NCBI GenBank assembly: GCA_023897205.1
Contig: JAHWDD010000009.1
Coordinates: 620,001 to 684,000, forward strand
DNA length: 64,000 bases
Direction: 5' to 3'
Source: Exophiala sp. HKRS030
Taxonomy: Eukaryota; Ascomycota; Eurotiomycetes; Chaetothyriales; Herpotrichiellaceae
Part shown: positions 30,763 through 42,344 of the stretch, piece by piece
How positions within the stretch are numbered: the stretch's first letter is position 1
How the letters are laid out: each line of letters opens with the position of its first letter
Notes under the pieces: model-generated
What the model was told of the DNA's origin: nothing
Seen by the model: the letters and a program-made list of their open reading frames with translations, nothing else
Databases searched by the model: none
Position numbers and translations under genes: made by a program

Positions 30763-32006
30763 TTAGGAGATGAAAGTGGCTTCACAGAAAAGGCGGCCGG
30801 ACTCGGAAACTTCCTGTTCGCCATCCTTTACTTTCAATGTGAGTTGGTCATTTGAAGAGTACTGAGTGGGTGGGTCAGTACACAAGTATAAATGAGAAAA
30901 GGGGAGTTTTGACTTCACTGACCTGGAAGATGTGAGGCTTCAGGCCTGTTGCGCCCTTGATGAAGGACTTGACGAATCCCGGCAAGTGAGCCAGAACTTC
31001 AATACGGTCGCTCTTTTGAGGGAGAGTACCACTGATCTCTCCAACATTTGTCTTGCCACCGTTGTTGTCCTTCCATTCGAACAAAATTTCTCTGGGCTCG
31101 GGCCAGTCATGTTCTGTTTCCTGTTTCGATGTCACATGGTTGGCTTCACAAACACCGGCGGTGACCAGAGCATCGTCTTTGGCAATACCGCCGACAGACA
31201 CAACGGTCTTTCCGTAGGATTGGGGGGTCGTATATTCCATCAAAATCGCTGAGTAAGTCGGTGTTTGGAAATTGACAAAATTCCATCGGCATGCCAAATG
31301 GTGAGGCTTCATGCCCTGAAGCGCATACACGTACATTCCTCTTCCCTTCATCTGGTATGTCTTTGACGGGGTTTGCATGGTGCCGGTGACAGTGCACCTG
31401 GGCCAGAAAGCATGTCGCATCGAACCCCAAGGCTCTTCAGGGTTTGTTCCAAAGTAGCTTGTGCCATCCTTTCCGACTTGGAAGCCCGGGGCCGTTCTCT
31501 TGACAACTATACTGATAATACAGTCCTCATTCCTGGCCGACTTGATTGTGTATGAATCACCCGACTCGTTCAACTCCATTGATACGTTGTCGGCAAAGAA
31601 GCATGTCTGCGTCTCATCGAAGCCGTAGTTGTGCAATGGATCTGAGCACCATTGGTGTTTCCCTGCGCCCTCATGATCGAATATCTTGCTGTTGAATTGA
31701 CAGGTTGTGCGGATTCCACTGTTTCGCGGTCAGTCTCTAGCGCTGGCGGTGTGTGCTGGGAGAAAAATACCCAATGTTACTATAGATAATTTGTGCGCTC
31801 ATCGTCATTCCATCGTCGGTGAAGAAGTAGAAGGTCTCGGTTTCCACGTTGGTGTGCTCCATGGCCTTCCATCGTAGGTCATCCCTGCTGAGGATCGAAT
31901 ACGGCGTCGTCTGGGCCTGTTTGGTCACGGGCTGTACGGCTGAAGGGCCGTATTCGGGCTCTTCGGTGCCGACGACATTGGCTAATTGCTGCTTGAACCA
32001 ATTCAT
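30763..32006 (-). CDS. SVF1: Svf1 family protein (oxidative-stress survival, ceramide transport)
   Basis: A 376-residue protein of the Svf1 family, two lipocalin-like domains implicated in cold and oxidative-stress survival and, in yeast, in ER-to-Golgi ceramide transfer. Exons are 32006-31771, 31718-30923 and 30861-30763; introns are short (52 and 61 bases) and phases close. The start is the ATG at 32006 (MNWFKQQLANVVGTEEPEYG), matching the amphipathic N-terminal helix followed by EPEYG typical of the family. Further landmarks are FYFFTDDGMTMSAQIIYSN, GIRTTCQFNSKIF, SYFGTNPEEPWGSMRHAFWP, the RGMYVYALQGMKPHHLACRW segment and the C-terminal LFCEATFIS. Confidence 0.93.
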
Positions 32007-32596
32007 ATTGTTTAGCGAGGTGCTGTAGAAATCTAAGTAAGGCAAGGAAAGGCTGCAGGGACGTAGGCGTTGTTTTGTCAATGAAAACTACAGTAGATTG
32101 ATTTAACTGCGTTGGTCGAAGAAATATAACAGGCACAAGACGTCACTGTAGCGAATAACATGGCTCGAGTGCCTTACGGGCGCCTCTCGGGCATGTTGCA
32201 GGTGCCCTAAGCTGCATGGCTCGCACCTTTTGCTCACTAACAGATCCATAAGGCGGATCCGACGGGAGGCTCGAGAGTCAGCGCTGCCAAAGTGGCCATA
32301 GGGGGCGCAACAGGGACCACAAGGAACCACAGGGATGCTGAGTGGAAATACGTATACGCTAAACTTTTCACAGCTTTTGTTCGCAGAAACAGCTACTGTA
32401 CTCCGTACGATATATCCCGTTGCTTGAATTCTTTTTCCAGATCAATTGTTCAGCCATCAATTCCAACATCAGCAGCAATATCCTCTTCTCTCGGTTCCGT
32501 CGATTTTCTACTACTTCTTGCTGGCGGTCCAGCGAGCTTCACCTAGCCACTGTCCTCTGACAACGTTTTTCCGACTCGCTCCAAAGTGCAATCACC
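32007..32596. promoter_or_regulatory. Divergent promoter between SVF1 and the uL11m gene
   Basis: These 590 bases lie between two divergent ATGs, that of SVF1 (minus) and that of the mitochondrial ribosomal protein gene (plus), so both core promoters must be here. An inverted copy of TACGGAGTA lies at 32399-32407. The stretch at 32420-32590 is pyrimidine-rich, as usual upstream of fungal housekeeping genes. I recognise no specific binding site. Confidence 0.5.
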
Positions 32597-33115
32597 ATGG
32601 CGAGAAAAGCACCAGCCAAAGATCAGATTGTGAAGCTCATAGTTGGAGCCGGTCAAGCAAGCCCAAGTCCGCCTGTCGGCCCAGCTTTGGGTAGCAAAGG
32701 TGTCAAGAGTATAGATTTTTGCAAGGTATGGAACCTATCATTCTGGCTGGCTCACAACCATCATTGCTCACAGCTTACACAGGAATTCAATGCTCGGACG
32801 GCTCACATCAACCCCGGCGTACCTATCCCAGCTCGCGTTACCGTCCGGCCTGATCGCACATTCCACTTCGACGTACGGACCCCTAATACTTCCTGGTTAC
32901 TCCTCCAGGCGGCCGGTGTCAAGGAGATCAAAGGCAAGATCAAAGGAGCGAACCAACCCGGCCGACAGAGTGTTGGCACGGTTTCATTGAAACACATATA
33001 TGAAATCGCAAAGATCAAGCAAAGTGAACTCCGCCTATCCGGACTCAGTCTACAGAGCCTGTGCAAAAGCGTCATCTGGCAATGCAAGTCTATTGGGGTC
33101 AACGTTGTGCCTTGA
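32597..33115 (+). CDS. MRPL19: Mitochondrial large-subunit ribosomal protein uL11m
   Basis: A 153-residue bacterial-type L11 protein, part of the GTPase-associated centre of the mitochondrial ribosome. Exon 1 is 32597-32725 and exon 2 is 32783-33115, separated by a 57-base intron (GTATGG...ACACAG). The N-terminal domain contains the signature [19 protein letters not shown] joined to [16 protein letters not shown]. The RNA-binding C-terminal domain includes [30 protein letters not shown] and ends KSIGVNVVP. The intron is a multiple of three and contains no in-frame stop, so unspliced RNA would encode a protein with a 19-residue insert. The similarity to bacterial L11 rather than cytosolic L12 argues for mitochondrial location. 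Confidence 0.93.
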   Translation: MARKAPAKDQIVKLIVGAGQASPSPPVGPALGSKGVKSIDFCKVWNLSFWLAHNHHCSQLTQEFNARTAHINPGVPIPARVTVRPDRTFHFDVRTPNTSWLLLQAAGVKEIKGKIKGANQPGRQSVGTVSLKHIYEIAKIKQSELRLSGLSLQSLCKSVIWQCKSIGVNVVP

Positions 33116-34984
33116 GGGATGCAAATTACTCAGAAACTTACACAGGAGCTCAAGACATGGAAAACAATGTTTTTGGCCGAGGACAAAAGCACGACTCCCA
33201 TCTGTACAATGCTGTTGATAATGATCAGCAGTCTCATCATCCCAAGTGGACAACAGGAGGCTCGGTTGATGCTGCCTCTGGCAACTACGGCTATGGCCTA
33301 TGAAAAAAAACCTCGGCATGAATGACCTCTGGTCTTACTCCCGGCGGACCACACAACAGTTCACGGTAACACAGGATCTTTCCGCGGGCTTTCATGCGTC
33401 GGAGCCAAACCCGGCGATCGACGTTCCGGCCGGCTGCCGGATTATCTTGTGTGGTGCCATCTCAATTTGGTCTCCAGAGAAAAGGAACCGTCGGCATTCC
33501 TGGCGGTATTCAATGCCTTTAGTGGCACCTTGTTAGTGTCAATCACCGCGTGCACAAGGAGCAAACAATTATGGAGAGGCATCGAAGTGGAAGGAGAGCA
33601 GATCCTGCGGTGCACGTGCGGCATTCTTTTCTGGTACGAGTAGTCGCATGAGCATCTTGATGTTGTCATCTGCCCCCCGTGGGGACATAGACGTCGCGAC
33701 GAGATAAGGAGTAGATATAGAGAGATAGTGTCCGGGGACTTGCAAAAGATCGCGACTGCTTGTTTTGCCTAGAAATCGCTTACGACATGTTGATCCTTGC
33801 CAGCATGCAACAAATATCATGCCAGCCCGGGATCACATACCGAGGCATTTACGGATACGAGTACCAGGCCTAAAGCTTACCTATGGTATGACTTCAAATA
33901 CGTCCTGAATACGAACAAGTGGATGACGTCGGGTCTCACGCCTTGGATAACCTTCAGGCAGAAGAGGCAATATCTCGTGCGGTAACCGTAAGTCGTACTT
34001 GAAATGGGGGTTTGTCATGGATCCGGAGAAGCCGGCATAACGTACGGAGTACGAAGAGACGAGGAGACAATCAGCCATGACAACGGAGCCTAGTCAGGTA
34101 CGTAGAGAAGCATGACTTTACAGGATCAGACTGCCATCACATAGAACAAGAGGTGGTAAGGACTTCGAGTAGCATGATGGGAACATGTGTCACATGGTAT
34201 GAACTCCGTGTGTCGCTGTCAGTACATCAGCAAGCCTCTGGGGGGGCTTATAGAGTCGGAGTATTTATTTCGTCTCATCTGTAGTACGCCATACGGCATA
34301 CGAAGGATGAGTGAGATTTTGCACAGTGTTTGGCTTACAATAGGTAGTAGGTAGTAGGTACGAGTTGTAAGAGGCGAGTCTCGTCAATCGAGAGAGATAA
34401 TAATCAGAATCATCCATTCCCATAGTTGGATGATTTTTTGGCGGGGCTACACCAAACTGCACTGTACTGAGCCTCTCGTCCCTTCCGCCAGCCAAAAACA
34501 TCCCACTCTGACTCTGGCCGTGCATTTCTCCTACCGCAGTTTTGTCCGTAGACCACACATCATTTCAGTGAGTCGACCAACACCACCACCTAAAATCAAT
34601 CTTCATATGCTGTACACGTAGTTGGAAAGCACCGCCATTCTTCTGTTTCACCTCGCTCCACCGATCCTCCACTTCTCTCAGCATTATTTTCTTTGCCTCA
34701 AACCCGACATCTGCATGAATTCTGCCATCATTTGTGAGTTACATTGCTCCACTGGACCGGCCAGTGCTCCCACGCTCCCGTATTAGCTTCGTCTCTCCCG
34801 GGTGGTCTTGTTGCAGTCCATAATTCGCTCTAACATGCGCTTTTCTTAGATTCTTTTCAAGACCGCAATCTACCGCGCCTAGTCGGCGCTCATTTCGAAA
34901 TATATTGACGCTCGTTGTTGTACCCGTTCACTGTCCTTTAGATCCCAAATACTTCCGAAAATCTCAGACAAGACGCCGGCCAAA
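33116..34984. other. Long intergenic region with a probable 5' UTR intron for the kinase gene
   Basis: These 1.87 kb between uL11m and the kinase gene hold no recognisable protein. TACGGAGTA occurs at 34043-34051. A short tandem TAGGTAG repeat lies at about 34341-34360. Near the right end, 34734-34849 looks like an intron in the kinase leader; it is listed separately. Confidence 0.5.
34734..34849 (+). other. Probable 5' UTR intron of the Sat4/Hal4-like kinase gene
   Basis: The stretch begins GTGAGT, has a consensus CTAAC branch site in CGCTCTAACATG at about 34826-34837 and ends TTTTCTTAG, all at normal fungal spacing. It lies 135 bases before the kinase ATG and carries no coding frame of its own. 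An upstream ATG at 34715 precedes it, so splicing would create a 25-codon upstream ORF ending at 34908. Confidence 0.5.
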
Positions 34985-37376
34985 ATGACGTCGAAACTTT
35001 CCGAAATGGTTTTACCAGGCGATGACTCGAAGAAGGATTCAGGTACTTGAGAGGAAACCCGTTGAGCTTGATCCAGCGAAATTGACATTGGGGCTTAGAT
35101 TTAAAATCGGGAGGGGAGCAGAAAAGTAATACGCCGGAGGATACACAGTCGAACGTTCGCTTTGCCTCCCATGATGAAGAGATAGACCCTTTGGATACAA
35201 GGAGGAAGAATTCAGAGACAGAAGGAGCCAGAGACGAAGAACTGAGCCCTGAGGCTCATGAGCAGATTAGAAACTTGGCCATATCTTTGCAGAAATCTCG
35301 ATTGCAGGAAAATCGGATGGCAAATTTCGCATACGAGACAGTTTCCATGCCGCCTTCGAGGGTACGTTGTCCAAATTTACTCATAAACGATCTAACACGC
35401 CTTTTAGGTGCCGTCGAGAGATAGCGATATTCCTGGAACGCCGAGGAGTTCAATACGACCAGGCCATGGATCGATATCATCGGCATTTCAATCACCGCCC
35501 CTGACACCTCACGGTTCGAAAGATGGCAGAATTGACAGTGTCGCAGGCGGCAAAGTCCAGCAGAAGCAAGACGCAATCACGCCGCAAACATCTCCTCCTC
35601 CCGATACCCAAGGCAAGCCCCTCTCTCAAACCACCTCACCCGCCCATCCGATTTCGAGACCGGCATCCGGTGAAAAACCTCCCCACCTCCACGAGAAGAC
35701 TGTACCCAAATTCGAGATCGGACCATCAGAGTCTGCCAGTCCAGTCGATCAAAGCCCGATCGGCACACCCAAACTGCGACCCGCATCGCCACAGCCTGCC
35801 TCTCCCCAACCAGCCAAAGCTGAGCCGAAGCTAGAAACGCGCCATTTCGGAAGCACTGGGAGACATTCATTAGCCCCCGCCATTGCGGCGGCAGCAGAAC
35901 GAATTCCTCGGCCGGGCAGCAGTAGTGACATTGCTGGTTCTGAGAAACGGTCTTCCATCTTTGGGGGTAAAAAGGACCCTTATTCACATGTTAGTGAGAG
36001 TAGTGACAAGGGTGGCTTGGATGGGAAGAAGCATGGGTCGATGTCCGAACTGAAACGTTTCTTCCGGCTAGGTGGACACGGTCACAAGCACAAGCATCAT
36101 CAAGATTCACCAGCAACGTCAGCTCCCGCGTCGAGGAAATCTACCTCCACCAAATCCGGGGGTACCGGGACCAGGACGCCTCCTCACCAACTTCCCCCGG
36201 CCGCGGTCCCTTTTGCCGACGATCATAGTCTTGAAGCCCGGTATGGTAAGTTTGGTAAAGTACTGGGATCCGGAGCTGGTGGCTCGGTCAGGCTCCTCAA
36301 ACGAAGCAGTGATGGCGTCACCTTTGCTGTCAAGCAATTCAGAGATAGACATTCCTGGGAGACAGAAAAGGATTATTCCAAGAAAGTAACGGCGGAATTC
36401 TGCATTGGCTCGACACTACACCACGGCAACATCATCGAGACTATGGACATTATCCAAGAGAACCATCGCTGGTACGAGGTTATGGAGTATGCGCCATATG
36501 ATCTATTCGCTATTGTCATGACGGGCAAAATGTCACGAGAAGAAATTGCTTGTGCATTTCTCCAGATTGTTAATGGTGTCAGCTATCTGCACAGCATGGG
36601 TTTAGCCCATCGTGACCTGAAGTTGGATAATGTGGTGGTGAGTGAACATGGCATCATGAAGTTGATCGACTTCGGCAGCGCCACAGTCTTTCGCTATCCC
36701 TTTGAGAACGAAATTGTACTGGCATCAGGTAAGACACTTCAACCATCGATCTACAGCACACTGACCGCAATCAGGCATCGTTGGTTCGGACCCTTACCTT
36801 GCCCCCGAGGTGTATGAGGAGAAGAAGTATGATCCGACTGCTACAGATATCTGGTCGTTGGCCATCATATTCTGTTGCATGACGTTACGCAGGTTCCCTT
36901 GGAAGCAACCCCGAGTTGTTGATAACTCATACAAATTATTCGTCTCCCCTCCAACCCCAGGCACACCCGTCCCCGACTCGAAGCCAAGGAAGAGCAGCCA
37001 TCTCTCGCCCGATGACGAGCACGGTTCCCGACGACCATCGGAGGGCGGCAACAGCAGCCACACTCACCACCATCACCACTCAGATAACAGCGAGGCAGAG
37101 TCTAGACCCACGACCTCTGGCGGTGAGAAGCAAGAAGTGATCAAAGGTCCATGGAGACTACTTCGTATTCTACCGAGGGAGAGTCGCCACATCATTGGCC
37201 GAATGTTAAAGGTCAACCCTGCCGAGCGAGCTACGATGGATGAGGTTCTAGAGGATGACTGGGTTTTGAGCTCGAAAGTATGTTATCAGGAAGAGAACGG
37301 CGTGGTTCATCGAGCGGATAACCATACACATATTTTGGAAGCAGGCTCTGGCGGTCCGCCGCCTGCGAAGGTTTAG
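34985..37376 (+). CDS. SAT4: Serine/threonine protein kinase, Sat4/Hal4-like
   Basis: A 747-residue kinase of the fungal Sat4/Hal4/Hal5/Npr1 group, which in yeast stabilises potassium and nutrient transporters at the plasma membrane. Exons are 34985-35042, 35099-35361, 35408-36728 and 36775-37376; introns are 46-56 bases and phases close. The first ~380 residues are Ser/Pro-rich and disordered. The kinase domain starts near 390: glycine loop [10 protein letters not shown] at 392-401, Lys416 in FAVKQF, the catalytic HRDLKLDN with Asp510, and DFG Asp528 (IDFGSA). The activation segment [10 protein letters not shown] spans the last exon junction. Before the last helices the domain carries a His/Ser-rich insert (around [11 protein letters not shown]), common in this group. 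Confidence 0.9.
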
Positions 37377-38060
37377 AAGAATCGCGGACGAAAGAAGTCA
37401 GGAGCATGCTGCAAGCTGCAGTGACCTTGACTGCTTTCCACAGAAACTCCCATCCCGAATTTGGTCCCTTACCAGGATTTGAAGCAGTTGGACTAGGATG
37501 TTTCACCAGGGCATTGGAGCTGAATTGGATGCGTTGATGTGTGCATGATTGTTATGTGAGGTCTGCTGGAGAAAAGGGCGGAAATCTGATTGAGCTTTTA
37601 TTATATTATTATTAGTGTAGATACCAGTTGATAACGTGGATGGGCAATAAGCAAGCATTGTGTTTGGAGTCGACGATGTACTGTGCAGTATGTTGAGTAT
37701 GAGTAGGTGCCTAGTAGGTATGGATATGCCACCATGTGTTGAGAGCCCCTCTATCTCTACCTAATGTACGTGCTCAGACCCCGGTTCCACGTTGCACCCC
37801 GGTTTATTCTAGAAAGCGGCACAGAACGAACCGTCGCTCGGTTGCTATCTGCGCTTCCCTCCACCTTCGACTCTGGCGCAGGCTAAATGTTAGTGAATCT
37901 GCCGATACTACTCCTCCGCCTTCCAACTCACCTTCTCAACAGTTGAGGTTGAAGAACTCATACATGCCAAATAGCTTCAGATGTGACCGAAAACCATGGC
38001 AAGTTAAGATCGGCATAATCACATTGGTGGGATCTTGAGCGGCTCTGAAATAACACGCCC
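37377..38060. other. Intergenic region
   Basis: These 684 bases hold the kinase 3' region and the promoter of the WD40 gene. An AT-rich run at 37600-37620 may be part of the kinase 3' UTR. I see no gene or repeat. Confidence 0.45.
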
Positions 38061-41000
38061 ATGGCCAGAAAGAAGCGCCAGAGGATCAGCTATGGTACAT
38101 ATCCCCCTGCTCCCGATATCTCACAGCTTGATCAATCGCTAAGGAATTGCAGTCCTGCCTCTGGCAAGTACGCCCGGTGGGCATAGACTCGGAGTGAACG
38201 GTTTGGCCTTCGACGACGATCGATCTATTTTGTACGTGCTCTCCCCCCCAATGATAGTGGGCGCCCATGCTAAAAATGACGCAGATATACAGGCGGACGA
38301 GATGGCGTTGTATGCGCATGGGACCTAGACCTCGAAGCCCAGAAACGAAGTATAGACTCGAACAAGAGGGGAGATAAACAGAGCACGGTTACCTTTCGCA
38401 AACAAGTACAGGCACACACACACTGGGTGAATGACATTGTCCTGGTCAAGAACAACTTGGGATTGGTGTCAGCTTCGTCGGACGTCACCGTCAAGCTATG
38501 GCGACCCCATGGACACGAGACAATGCAAGCATATACAATTGGATCTCACAGTGATTATATCAAATGCCTTGCGACACCCGATCAGCAAGCAAACTGGGTT
38601 GCCTCGGGCGGCCTTGATCACAAGATCTGCCTGTGGGATCTGAACGGCTCTGGGAAGACGCTGGAGATTAACGTGAGCGAAGCAGAAGATGTCGTCAAGG
38701 GCTCGGTCTATGCCCTTCGCGCACGAGGGTCGATGCTGGCAAGTGGAGGGCCGGAGAGCGTGGTACGCTTGTGGGATGTCAAGTCCGGCAAGAGTATCAC
38801 GAAGCTCGTTGGACACACTGACAACGTGCGAGATATCCTTATCAGCGACGACGGTGATACGTTGCTCACGGCTTCCTCGGATCAGACCATCAAAGTCTGG
38901 TCCATTGCAGCCGGTCGATGCATACACACTCTGACTATGCACAACGACAGCGTATGGTGCATGTATTCGAACGACCCTAACTTGGCCGTTTTCTACTCAG
39001 GTGATAAATCTGGGCTGGTTGCAAAGACCGACACCCGACGAGCTATGGAGATCGATGACAGCGTGTCTGTTGCCATCTGCCACGAACACGATGGTATTTC
39101 TCGTCTTATGCCGGCTGGTGACTCCGTCTGGACAGCCACCTCAAGTTCCAGTGTCAACAGATGGCTTGACGTTGACACTGAACTGGAGGTCGAGACTCCA
39201 CCTCCATCTCCGCGCGAGGAACGTCGTGCCAGTCTCAAACAGCCCACTGATGAGACAGAGGAAGTTCCAGTCGCCAACGGTGTGAGCCACAAGAAGAAGA
39301 TACCACACAACGCGGTGTTACTGGTCTCGAACACGGCAGTCCACCCAGGTCGAAAGACTCTAGGCAGTTATCCCAACACGTCAGTGACTAATATCAGGAA
39401 GGCGTCTGAAGCCATGACGATGGACGATTTAAGCATCGTTGTGCCTATTCGCGGACAGCCTGCAGAGACGATCGAGGGTCAACATGGTCTCATTAAGCAT
39501 GTTATGTTGAACGATCGCAAGAGGATACTTACCTTGGATACCGCCGGTGAGGTTGTCCTATGGGATTTACTGAAGGTATTTACACATTATTCGTGTGGCT
39601 GAGATATCCGACTGACCTTAACCAGTGCATTCCCATCAAATCCTTTGGCCGCCGACACCTTGACGAGGTTGTTCCTGAGGTCAACACCACCGAAAGCGTT
39701 GCCAATTGGTGTGGCGTTGACACGAAAACGGGCAAAATCACAGTCATGCTCGAGGAGAATTATTGTTTTGACGCCGAAGTCTACGCGGATGAGCTTGATC
39801 TAGATAAAGATCTGGTCTTCCGCGAAGATCAGAGAAGTAAGCCCTTGATCATTCTCAGCTGCTGTTCTAGGCTAACGACACAGTCAACCTCGGTAAATGG
39901 GTGCTACGAAACCTGTTCGCGAAGCTCATCGAGGAAGAAATAGTCCGTGATGAGGCATATCGAAGCACTCTTCGCAGTGCCTCCGCAGCCACAGGCCTTA
40001 TTCGACCGGGCGCGCCAACAAGCATCGCCATGCCTGACTCGTCATCAGCTACACCCATGGTATCACCAGGCCAATCAGCGACACCGCGAGCGTCTAATGG
40101 ACATGCTCTTGTTCCTCCCACACCAAGCTTAGCAATCGGAGCTGCTACGCCGGGCTTCGCACCATTGAATACGACACTCCCACCTACAGCTGAGGAAGAC
40201 CTGGAACGGACCACCACTAACGGTGTCTCTTCACCTGTGGCGCCCACCCCTTCGGCCGCAGAGGTGCAGACAGATTACTTCTCTTCCACAAACCGCTCCG
40301 AAGGCTCCTCTGACCGCGAGCACGATCACGAGCATGCGAAGTCTGCTGAGACACCTGGGGCAGATGCCGGACCTCTGACTCCAGCGTCCCCAACAGAGGA
40401 GAAGAAAAAGGGTCTATTTGGGAAGAAGTTCCCTATGACGTTCCCCAAGAAGATGTCACGTACATCGGCGGAAGTCAAGCCACCGATCGCGGTAGAAGAG
40501 AAGTCCGATACAGCCAGCTTCAAGTCCAAGGCTAGCGAGAAGGACGAAAGCAAGGTTGTCGAAGATAATTTGTCCGGCGTGATTGAAAAGATTCGTCATG
40601 AATATGATGAGTACTCCGGCGAGGGTCCAATTCCAATGGGTATCACGCCGAGCTTATCGATAGAGACGCCTGTGCTACGGCCCCCAGAACACACGACTAT
40701 TATCATCCAGGAAGATGACCCTGCTAGTGGCGGGCTGGCGGATCAGTACAGTGGTGAAATTGGGGAATTGGGTACGAAGGAGCAAGTCGACCTACTTGAG
40801 AAGATTGCGCCCATGTGGCTTGGGGAGGTACTCTTGAAGGTATGTTGTCATTTTGGTGCGGCGCGAATTCTCTCGTGGACCATATACTGACAAGAATTTA
40901 CATCACAGAACCAAATCCCATACAAAGACACGGTGAAAGTCTCATTCGTCCTACACCCCTACGATAATCAACTGCCCAGTATCGCATCGTCTGATGGCAA

Positions 41001-41496
41001 CGCACGACTCAATGCTAACCGCATGCTTCGCGCGAAAAAAATCATGGCGTATGTGGCTGAACGGATTGAAGTTCAAAGCACACCACCCGGAGCATCGCAA
41101 GTCCATTCTCCTTCTCACACCAGCAACAATCACGAGCACACTGAAGATGGCCATGAACATCCTAACGATCATGATGACGAGCATTCTCAAGACGAAGGAC
41201 ACGTGAGTGAAGCCGGAAGTCACGAGGAAGCGAAGCATGTCGAACCCGACCTTGAACAGGAGAGGGAGCCAGAACAAGGAGAAGACCTCAAGGCGGAAGA
41301 ATATCTTGAGTTGTATTGCCAGGGGCAAAAGGTCGATCCAAACACCACACTCGCGACATTACGTGTGCATGTATGGCGTACGGGTGGCGATGTTGTCTTG
41401 TTTTATAAGAGTAATGGGAGGAAGAAGTTGAGGGTGCCACATCCGGCGACTGTGCCGAGTCGAGAGGAAAGCGAGGTTGCCACGGGGGTGAGTTAA
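38061..41496 (+). CDS. WDR48/Bun107-like WD40 protein (deubiquitinase cofactor)
   Basis: A 1052-residue protein spliced from six exons: 38061-38094, 38153-38231, 38285-39575, 39626-39836, 39884-40839 and 40909-41496; all phases close. It starts [12 protein letters not shown]. The N-terminal ~480 residues form a WD40 propeller, with repeats such as [63 protein letters not shown] and [15 protein letters not shown]. After VLWDLLK comes [12 protein letters not shown] and a long disordered region, then a C-terminal DUF3337-like domain ending in [20 protein letters not shown]. This layout matches metazoan WDR48/UAF1 and fission-yeast Bun107, which activate ubiquitin proteases (USP1/12/46, Ubp9). 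A His/Glu-rich insert interrupts the C-terminal domain. Assignment is by architecture. Confidence 0.88.
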
Positions 41497-42344
41497 GGCC
41501 CTAATCTCACGGTCTTCGACAGTATGGTGGTATTTCGTGGGCATTGATGAGACGGTGGCATTGGGATGAGAGCTGGGTATGGCTGCTTGAAATGGATCTG
41601 GTGAGGCATGATGGTATTCTCTTTGTCGTAAAGGTCAAGAGATTCAAGAGCTATGCTGAAGAGGTAGGTATTCAGTACGAGGACGAGGAGTACTACAGTA
41701 TATAGTTATAAAAAGTAAGTCAGTCACTGTCAATATGGATTAAAATTATATTTTTATTCTTTGCCAAAAGCTGCTTCTCCTCACAGACCGGGCATTTCAG
41801 GCGTATAATTCGAGGAGAGTTCGTCCGTCTGTGGACGTCACTCTCGAGGTCCAGTTGGATACATCAGCCCGTCTGGTCTGCAAAACTGGATGCTTAGAGA
41901 GCACTTGACTGAGTGCCTGGTCTGATCTGCCACACTGCGATTGATCACCCTTTACAGAGTAGTGAAAAAGGAGATAGCCTAGTGTGATGCGCAGTTTCCA
42001 GCGCAATTCCGCTCGTTGAACCGACGATATTGCGGAGTGAAAGCGGAGTCGGTTGAGACTCCTGGGTACACTGGAGTGTTTTCGAAGGGGCAAAGACCAA
42101 GAACACCTCATTCCTTCTTGATGATACACATATACTAGGGAGAGGTTCTCGATCATCCTGTCATCGCCGCCGGGTATTAAGGATTCTTTTTTGATTACAC
42201 AACCATTCTCGGGCGATATTCTCAAAGGCGCCAGGTTGTAACTCGTTGAATACAAGTGTCGATCGTCACTACGCACTTCCATCCATCTTCATGAACAAAA
42301 TCAATCACCTTGCTATTAAGCCCGAATCGAAATAGACAACGGCC
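41497..42344. other. Intergenic region before the carboxylesterase gene
   Basis: These 848 bases separate the core WD40 gene from the carboxylesterase gene and mark the left boundary of the accessory region. A minus-strand frame at 41797-42282 has no recognisable features. I see no repeat or element that explains the change of gene type. Confidence 0.4.

Noticed and set aside
30144..30824. 226-codon minus-strand frame between SVF1 and the H4 variant
   Set aside because: It overlaps the last exon of SVF1 and the first exon of the H4 variant in another frame and is Ser/Phe/Leu-rich with no conserved motif.
34341..34360. Tandem TAGGTAG repeat as a telomere-like tract
   Set aside because: Fewer than three units and not the fungal TTAGGG repeat; an ordinary microsatellite.
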